Part shown: in pieces, positions 56,225-64,000 of the stretch | How the letters are laid out: each line of letters opens with the position of its first letter | How positions within the stretch are numbered: the first letter of the stretch is position 1 | From: Paraescarpia echinospica | Taxonomy: Eukaryota > Annelida > Polychaeta > Sabellida > Siboglinidae | Assembly: GCA_020002185.1 (NCBI GenBank) | Contig: CM034541.1 | Span: 34,908,671-34,972,670, forward strand | Length of the DNA stretch: 64,000 nucleotides | Reading direction: 5' to 3' | Made by a program: the position numbers and the translations under genes | Notes under the pieces: generated by a model | The model's database searches: none | What the model saw: only the letters and a program-made list of their open reading frames with translations | Told to the model about the DNA's origin: nothing

Positions 56225-58895
56225 TACATAGAGTGGTACAGTCACCCCTCCACATTAGGCACTACAATCACCCCTCTACACGGTGTACTAGAGTCATCCC
56301 TCTACACGGGGTACTACAGTCACCCCTCCAGACTGGGTACTACAGTCACTCCTCTACACTGGGTACTACAGTCACCCCTCTACACTGGGTTCTACAGTCA
56401 CCCCTCTACACTGGGTACTACAGTCACCCCTCTACATTGGGTACTACAGTCACCCCTCCACACTGGGTACTGCTGTCACCCCTCTACACTGGGTACAACA
56501 GTCACCCCTCTACACTGGGTACTACAGTCACCCCTCTACACTGGGTACTACAGTCACCCCTCTACACTAGGTACTACATTCACCCCTCTACACTGGGTAC
56601 TACATTCACCCCTCTACACTGGGTACTACAGTCACCCCACTACACTGGGTACTACAGTCACCCCTCTACACTGGGTACTACAGTCACCCCTCTACACTGG
56701 GTACTACAGTCACCACTCTACACTGGGTACTGCAATCATCCCTCTACATTGGATACTACAGTCACCCCTCTTCACTGGGTACTACAGTCACCCCTCTACA
56801 CAGGGTACTACAGTCATCCCTCTACACTGGGTACTACAGTCACCCCTCTACACTGGGTACTGCAGTCACCCCTCTACACTGGGTACTGCAGTCACCACTC
56901 TACACTGGGTACTACAGTCACCTCTCTACACTGGGTACTACAGTCACCCCTCTACACTGGGTACTACAGTCACCCATCTACACTGGGTACTACATTCACC
57001 CCTCTACACTGGGTACTACAGTCACCCCTCTACACTGGGTACTACAGTCACCCCTCTACACTGGGTACTGCAATCACCCCTCTACACTGGGTACTACAGT
57101 CACCCCACTACACTGGGTACTACAGTCACCCCTCTTCACTGGGTACTACAGTCACCCCTCTACACAGGGTACTACACTACACCCCTCTATACGGTATACT
57201 ACAATCACCCCTGTACACGGGGTCCTACTGTCACCCCACTACACGGGGTGCTACAGCCACTCCTCTATACACGGGGTACTACATTCACCCCTCTACATGG
57301 GATACCACAGTCACCCCTCTACACTGCATACTACAGTCACCCCTCTACACTGGGTACTACAGTCACCCCTCTTCACTGGGTACTACAGTCACCCCTCTAC
57401 ACAGGGTACTACACTCACCCCTCTACACTGGGTACTACAGTCACCGCTCTACACTGGGTACTGCAGTCACCCCTCTACACTGGGTACTGAAGTCACCCCT
57501 GTACACGGGGTCCTACTGTCACCCCACTACACGGGGTGCTGCAGTCACTCCTCTATACACGGGGTACTACATTCACCCCTCTACATGGGATACCACAGTC
57601 ACCCCTCTACACTGCATACTACAGTCACCCCTCTACACTGGGTACTACATTCACCCCTCTACACTGGGTACTACAGTCATCCCACTACACTGGGTACTTC
57701 ATTCACCCCTATACACTGGGTACTACAGTCACTCATCTACACTGGGTACTACAGTCACCCCTCTACACTGGGTACTACAGTCACCCCTCTACACTGGGTA
57801 CTATAGTCACCCCTCTACACTGGGTACTGCAATCACCCCTCTACACTGGGTACTACAGTCACCCCACTACACTGGGTAGTACAGTCACCCCTCTTCACTA
57901 GGTACTACAGTCACCTCTCTACACTGGGTACTACAGTCACCCCTCTACACTGGGTACTACAGTCACCCATCTACACTGGGTACTACATTCACCCCTCTAC
58001 ACTGGGTACTACAGTCACCCCACTACACTGGGTACTACAGTCACCCCTCTTCACTGGGTACTACAGTCACCCCTCTACACAGGGTACTACACTTACCCCT
58101 CTACACTGGGTACTACAGTCACCGCTCTACACTGGGTACTGCAGTCACCCCTCTACACTGGGTACTGCAGTCACCCCTCTATACGGTATACTACAATCAC
58201 CCCTGTACACGGGGTCCTACTGTCACCCCACTACACGGGGTGCTACAGTCACTCCTCTATACACGGGGTACTATATTCACCCCTCTACATGGGATACCAC
58301 AGTCACCCCTCTACACTGCATACTACAGTCACCCCTCTACACTGGGTACTACATTCACCCCTCTACACTGGGTACTACAGTCACCCCACTACACTGGGTA
58401 CTACATTCACCCCTATACACTGGGTACTACAGTCACTCCTCTACACTGGGTACTACAGTCACCCCTCTACAATGGGTACTACAGTCACCCCTCTACACTG
58501 GGTACTACAGTCACCCCTCTACACTGGGTACTATAGTCACCCCTCTACACTGGGTACTACAGTCACCCCTCTACACTGGGTACTGCAATCACCCCTCTAC
58601 ACTGGGTACTACAGTCACCCCACTACACTGGGTAGTACAGTCACCCCTCTTCACTAGGTACTACAGTCACCCCTCTACACTGGGTACTGCAGTCACCCCT
58701 CTACACTGGGTACTGCAGTCACCCCTCTATACGGTGTACTACAATCACCCCTGTACACGGGGTCCTACTGTCACCCCACTACACGGGGTGCTACAGTCAC
58801 TCCTCTATACACGGGGTACTACAGTCACCCCTCTACATGGGATACCACAGTCACCCCTCTACACTGCATACTACAGTCATCCTTCTACGCGGGGT
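56225..58895. repeat. 26-bp minisatellite, about 100 units with higher-order structure
   Basis: The unit is CCCCTCTACACTGGGTACTA plus CAGTCA. A distinctive multi-unit block beginning CCTGTACACGGGGTCC recurs at 57210, 57498, 58202 and 58750 with the same following variants (ACTACACGGGGTGCT, CTATACACGGGGTAC, ATGGGATACCACAG, CTGCATACTAC). Since 26 is not a multiple of three, an open frame cycles through all phases, which produces frames up to 562 codons; these are artefacts. Confidence 0.95.
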
Positions 58896-60949
58896 ACTAA
58901 CTATTACATTTTAGTTGAATGTGCGCGTAAATAGATGGTTGTGGGTTATAACCACTGTCAGTGATCCCTCGTATCGAGAAGCATCTTTCTCTGGACAGAA
59001 CTTTTCATTTGTTCTATGTTCCTACGTGGATTAGCAGTACTCTTTACAGCTTCCCACGGTGGGAACACTTATAACCACTAGAATGTGGTGAAGGTGGATT
59101 TTGTAAATTATCAGTAGCTCTCATCATCGTTGTCTCCTGCATTTTGATTACGGTAGCTAGTGGTTAACTGTAGGTAGGAAAACTTTAGTTGTTACGGTTG
59201 GCGTGCATCGATACTTATATTAACCTCGAAGCGATGCCACGAGATGCTACTTTGACACACACTCTTCGGATAGTATTCCCAGAACCACGTCCGCCGCATA
59301 CATATATTAAGCAAGGTCACTATGGTCGTTTTCCGCTACGGTTGAACGAACGAGGATATTTGAGTGTCCGATTATTGTTCAGATGTCTCTGAACATGTCA
59401 TACGACTCCGACGAACTTGTACACGTGTGTTACACGATTCCGATGAAATCGTGAAAGAATAGCACGAACCGACATTGCCTTCTGGAACTTTGAATATATA
59501 AAAAAAACATCAATAACGTTTTAGCCAACTGACCAACTGACGAAAGGTAACAGTCCAAAGATTCACGCACTGGAGTAGATACGGTAGTGCCGATGTTACC
59601 AAGATAGTCACGTGAATTGTGTGCCATCCCCTTCAGCAAGACGTTTTTTCAGGCCGCGAAATAACGCTTAAGGCGTTCCAATTGTTAACTAAGTTTCTCA
59701 TTCCATGCTCTACGTGGGTGGTAACAAGTAATCGATCTCCATTACATTCATGCCTCAAGAACCCAAGGAACACTTGTACATGTCTCTACTGCCATGAATC
59801 TGGAATTTGTAAAAGGCATGATCACATTTGAAAGATGGACTCAGTGGAACTGTGCTGTGAGAGCAGCCTAAAGACAACAGCATTTCGCAAGTGTAGACAA
59901 CTTTCTCAATCGAAACACACGGAACAAAAGTAAATTTCCGTTGTTCGTTTACAAAACTATTCTTCTAAAGATACACTACCTTTCACACACAAATGTTATT
60001 AGTGTATGAATTTGCAAACTAAATTTAATAACAATAATAAAATATGAACCATTAAAAGACGGTGCAGGTAATACTGACATGTGATAAGAATGTAATTGAG
60101 ACGTGAAGGTGCTATAAAATATGTACGTACGGAGGAGACGGAGATATTCGAAAAGTGCACTCTGTGCGTGATACAGCAAACGTTGGATATCGTTATTCGT
60201 CGACTATATATAATTTAGTGGACTTCGCTCGCCGCATAAAAGAGCTTCGAACCTGACTAGCTACGCAATCTGTCGCAGATGTATTTATATTGTGTTTGCC
60301 AACCATCAGTGGACATTATCGCGATTTTGTCACGCAAGGACATAAATAATAAAAGTACATGTGCCTGTTTCTCAAGTTTTGCTTAATAACTCCTTATAAA
60401 CATTGGAAAGGTAAGACAAACTCAGTGTAATTTTGTTTGAATCTATAATAAGTGTTAGTGAGAATTTAATGTGTTTTTGGTATAGATAGATGGATAGACG
60501 CGTGTATGGGTCGAAATCAGTGAACCATGACCATAATAGGACGTGATTTACCAATGGTTTTATAGTTCTATGCACGGCACAAATACTTTGGTAAACGGAA
60601 ATAAATCTCTAACAAGGTGTCAAACATATCGGGCACCACACCGATACTCATTGTCCTAGCAAAACTGCTATCATACTGGTCAGTCTTTCTATGGAAAATA
60701 TCCAGGCTTGCTGACACCAATACGAGAAAGCCGTTTGTTCCATACAAATACTACTCTCTATTATACAGTTGACAACACTGAATATTTGAAGAAAAAATCA
60801 AGTTAGTCAAGCAATTAACACTGCCAGTGTCCAGTGTTTGTAGTTGGCAGAGTTGAGTGTTGTTGTTAACATCGTTATTTGATTCGATATGATGATGTTA
60901 ACCCACGCTTGGAAATATGATGCATCCAAGCCATTGTGTGAAAGGTCAA
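58896..60949. other. No gene recognised
   Basis: Unique, moderately AT-rich DNA with short chance frames. No domain, tRNA or repeat recognised. Confidence 0.4.
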
Positions 60950-61235
60950 TTTGTATATAGTGTAGTATCCAATCTTATCCTGCTTAAAACGCTTCACCCC
61001 TGGTAGACTTGTTCAAACGAACATCATCTCGACTTCATCGGGAAGCTTTCAGCCACGCTTCCATTACTGCGCGAAGTCTATCCATACAGAAATATCCACC
61101 ACTGTATATAGCCTGGTATTCGTTCAGCTGAGTGAACTGGAGCAACGTAGAGAGAACAAATTTGTCCAAGGTTCAATGCGGTAGTAAAAGAGGATGAAAG
61201 TCTGATGCTGTAATCACTATGCAACAATGCGTGTG
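60950..61235 (-). mobile_element. SINE copy (GCGCTATATAA family), diverged
   Basis: Colinear with the 25965-26264 SINE: tail GGATACTACACTATATACAA, GTTTGAACAAGTCTACCAGG, GTGGCTGAAAGCTTCCCGA, TATATACAGTGGTGGATATT and a head remnant TAGTGATTACAGCATCAGAC. Confidence 0.7.
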
Positions 61236-61442
61236 CATGGTGCGTGCGCGTGTGTGCGCGCCTGTGCATATTTGTACACGTGGGTGGGTGTGGGTGTACG
61301 CAAGACTATGCTTAGTATGTTTTTGTGTAATTCAAGTTACTAACAATTATATTTTCACATGCTAAAATAATATTAGTTCTTGACTTCAGGTGTGAACTAC
61401 CATATATAAAATTATGGATTTTTAAAGAAACTGCCGTACCGT

Positions 61443-61516
61443 GTACGGGGGTCGTACCATGTACGGGGGTCGTACCATGTACGGGGGTCGTACCATGTAC
61501 GGCGGTCGTACCATGT
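61443..61516. repeat. Tandem 18-bp unit, about 4 copies
   Basis: The unit GTACGGGGGTCGTACCAT contains a GTAC...GTAC inverted pair. One unit has GGCGG for GGGGG. Confidence 0.95.
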
Positions 61517-62190
61517 GCAACTAACCGTATAGACTCAACTAGCCATAACGATTATACAATGGACTTGGACTAGTGAGTCGCAAGCATTCAACTGCCGGCG
61601 AAATTTTTCTCTGACCGCTTGACCTGAAGTGGACAGTGGAGTTCTTCAATACTCGCCTACGGCTACAACTGTCAGCTGGACGGTCAACTGAGCAGCGTGA
61701 ATGCACATAGACCGAGCCAAGTGAAAGCTGGCACCGTCAGACCGTCACGGTTATGGCGCTGGACGACTACGATCAATAACGACTGTGAACATGTTTACGG
61801 CAACGGCAAACCTACATCGGTCGAAACCATTGAAACGATGCACATATATACATCAATGGCAACCAACTACTCATACAATGGATCGTAGAGCGATGCAACG
61901 GGCACTTTACCTGTTAATGGTCACCTATCTTGGCCGGCATCTCTCCTGGAATCCACCTGCTTGCACCCCGGGCGTACACACGTTAATCCCACGCTATGCC
62001 ATTAATATTGCATGTGTTTGGGAAACGCCCGTATGGAATGAAACGCACCAAGCAACCCGTAGCCGTGGAAACAACCACACACTTAACATCAGAACATTTA
62101 ATAATGTGTTTGAATCATTGAGGGAGCAACGAGTGTTAACGTTTACGACGGCTGTAAGATCAACCAGAAATGATGACAGTAAGGTGAATT
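61517..62190. other. No gene recognised
   Basis: A plus-strand frame of 146 codons (61785-62225) has no recognised domain or signal peptide and runs into a tandem duplication. I do not support it as a gene. Confidence 0.35.
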
Positions 62191-62347
62191 GTTTACACAC
62201 GTTACGTGGGAACGGACCACTGTGATTGATTCCATCAAATATAATTTGTAATAAAGGAAATATAAGCCGCACTTTTTACACATGTTACATGAAAGCGGAC
62301 CATTGTAATGGATTCCTTCAAACATCAGCGGAAATAACGGAAATGAC
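62191..62347. repeat. Diverged tandem pair of a unit of about 83 bp
   Basis: TTACACACGTTACGTGGGAA and TTACACATGTTACATGAAAG start the two copies; both continue CGGACCA(C/T)TGT and GATTCC(A/T)TCAAA. Confidence 0.7.
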
Positions 62348-62933
62348 TGGGAACGGATACAATTCAATGTACCGAAATATCAATACTTCTGAAGAACGTC
62401 TAATACTATAAATATTAATGCATTGAAATGGTACTCGAATAATTCCAAATGCTGCTATGCATATTAAATGCACAATCACGCAACACGAAGTATGTTATTG
62501 TGTGCACGTTCATAACGCCAGCAGTTTGGCTGCTGGCGGTGAGGTTTTATTTTTCCAGTAACTGTGCCGTGACTATTCAATGAGTAGTTATAAGCTTTTT
62601 ATATAATCTTCGCTCGCTAAACAGTAACCATATATATATATATATATAATAAGCTGTCTGCTGATGTAGCACGTGACCACCAATTTCTTATAACTATATA
62701 CTCCTCTAGGCACGTTTACACGAGCGATTTGTGTCCGATTTTGGTCCGATTATGTCATATCATATGGTACTGCACATGTCTAGACCATAGGAGTCCGTCT
62801 TATTAACTCGAGTCGATTCCTACTTTCATTATGTCTTTCTCTGTCAAGTAGGTAAGCCGGACGTTACATCTTATACATGTCAACTCGTCGTCATTCCTAT
62901 CAAGTCTCCGTCATTTTGACATATATATATATA

Positions 62934-62936
<3 letters not shown>

Positions 62937-63029
<93 letters not shown>
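62937..63029. repeat. (GT)n microsatellite, about 46 units
   Basis: A pure GT run flanked by (TA)n on the left and TATATATAC-rich DNA on the right. Confidence 0.98.
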
Positions 63030-63031
<2 letters not shown>

Positions 63032-63779
63032 CAAAATCAATGATATTCGTATATTTTTTAAGTCTGCAATTTATATATACCCTGTATATTTATATATACC
63101 CTGTATATATATAAATATTATATATATATATATATATTATATCTTACGTATATATATATATATATTGTTTAAAATTGTTCCTTAACCATACGGGTACCAA
63201 GAGTATTTGTTAAAATTCGGATGATGAGTTACAAAATGTGATCCAGGATATTGGCAAAAGAACAAGCGATAGTACCAATTGTATTTCAAGGATATCTAAT
63301 AAGGAGCAGGCCGCGGAATATTGTCAAAATCGTATGCACGGTGTCGATTTTCCTGAGCATTTTGGAATTAGCTCAGATATGATTTACATGACATGTTATG
63401 GCTTACATGGTGCAGGTAATCACAGAATAATATGTAAGACTATTTGAAGTGCTTCACGTACCTAGGCATGTCAAATCAATAACTCTGAAGACGGTAACAC
63501 AAAAGCCAAAATGATCACTGGGTGAAATGTCAGCTTTCTATTTTTCTAGACCATTTTGTGCCTAGAAACAGTTTGACATTCAGTTTCCGCAACAATTTAT
63601 ACTATTATAATTGCACCTAGTATATAGAAGGTTGCATTAAGTTGACATAATATGATATAATTTGATTTGGCAAATCATGAGAATGAAAAAAACACAACAC
63701 CTGTCAGTCGGCATTATACGTAAACAAATGAAGGTAGATGGAAAATGGGTTACCCAAAGATAACGTGGCGAAACACCAA
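63030..63779. other. No gene recognised
   Basis: AT-rich with several short (TA)n runs (63110-63170). A 69-codon plus-strand frame at 63238-63447 includes NCISRISNKEQAAEYCQNRM and ends at a TTATGGCTTACATGG-type sequence. No splice or start support. Confidence 0.35.
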
Positions 63780-63809
63780 CGCACGCACGCGCCCCCTCAC
63801 ACACACGCA

Positions 63810-63893
<84 letters not shown>
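63780..63893. repeat. (CGCA)n then (CA)n microsatellite
   Basis: CGCA-type units at 63780-63830 followed by about 32 CA units. Confidence 0.95.
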
Positions 63894-63895
<2 letters not shown>

Positions 63896-64000
63896 CACAT
63901 TGTGCGTTTAACGCGTCATCCAAGATATAACGGAATCTCAAGTGTTCAACGTATATAATGAAATTTAATGATGGTGATTCTAATAATAAAGTAAATAGTT

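Noticed and set aside
56180..57901. Plus-strand frames of 436 and 562 codons
   Set aside because: They are translations of the 26-bp minisatellite in rotating phases, with no unique sequence.
61785..62225. 146-codon plus-strand frame
   Set aside because: No domain, and it runs into a diverged tandem duplication.

Overview
This is animal nuclear DNA: AT-rich, intron-rich and packed with microsatellites, minisatellites, SINEs and decayed non-LTR and hAT transposons. There are no bacterial operons and no long intact reading frames outside tandem repeats. The mobile-element repertoire (tRNA-derived SINEs ending in GCGCTATATAA, L2/CR1/Jockey-like LINE tails) and the Thr-rich collagen suggest an invertebrate, perhaps a lophotrochozoan such as a mollusc. 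That placement is inference only.

I can assemble one real protein-coding gene. It is on the minus strand and fills the left 37 kb: a secreted collagen-like protein whose 3' part runs off the left edge. Its exons, in transcription order, are 37038/37035-36972 (start codon and signal peptide), a probable 18-nt micro-exon 23973-23956, 23477-23179 and 9085-8866 (an N-terminal globular beta-rich domain), 1379-1308 (72 nt, first Gly-X-Y repeats) and 551-1 (uninterrupted Gly-X-Y, open at the edge). All junctions have GT/AG sites and all phases agree, giving 408 codons in the window. A likely 5'UTR intron (37485-37039) lies upstream in CpG-rich DNA.

The very long introns hold most of the other recognisable features: a 10 x 47-bp minisatellite (1851-2320), a TTAA-flanked MITE-like element (3441-3800), two SINE copies, a hAT transposon with a perfect 8-bp target duplication (6958-8294), further minisatellites (9213-9388, 13859-14160, 19598-19975), an L2-like LINE 3' end (22530-22832), a 64-bp perfect palindrome (25734-25797) and a third SINE copy (25965-26264).

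Right of 38 kb I find no supportable host gene. This part holds tandem duplications, a 570-bp alternating purine-pyrimidine block with (TG)n and (CA)n arrays, a broken reverse-transcriptase LINE (40140-41820), several LINE C-terminal remnants next to long microsatellites (42.0-51.5 kb), two blocks of a 33-bp minisatellite (53.7-55.7 kb), and a 2.7-kb, roughly 100-copy 26-bp minisatellite with higher-order structure (56.2-58.9 kb).

The most unusual signal is a composite repeat present in two colinear copies (minus strand 17290-16690; plus strand 52830-53575). Each copy joins a cAMP-response-element-like site, an ATG exactly 98 nt downstream that opens a THAP-like Cys-containing peptide, and a tRNA-like A-box/B-box unit about 360 nt after that ATG. 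A third, 5'-only copy lies inverted at 16180-16470 and carries an E-box and a CRE 5 bp apart.
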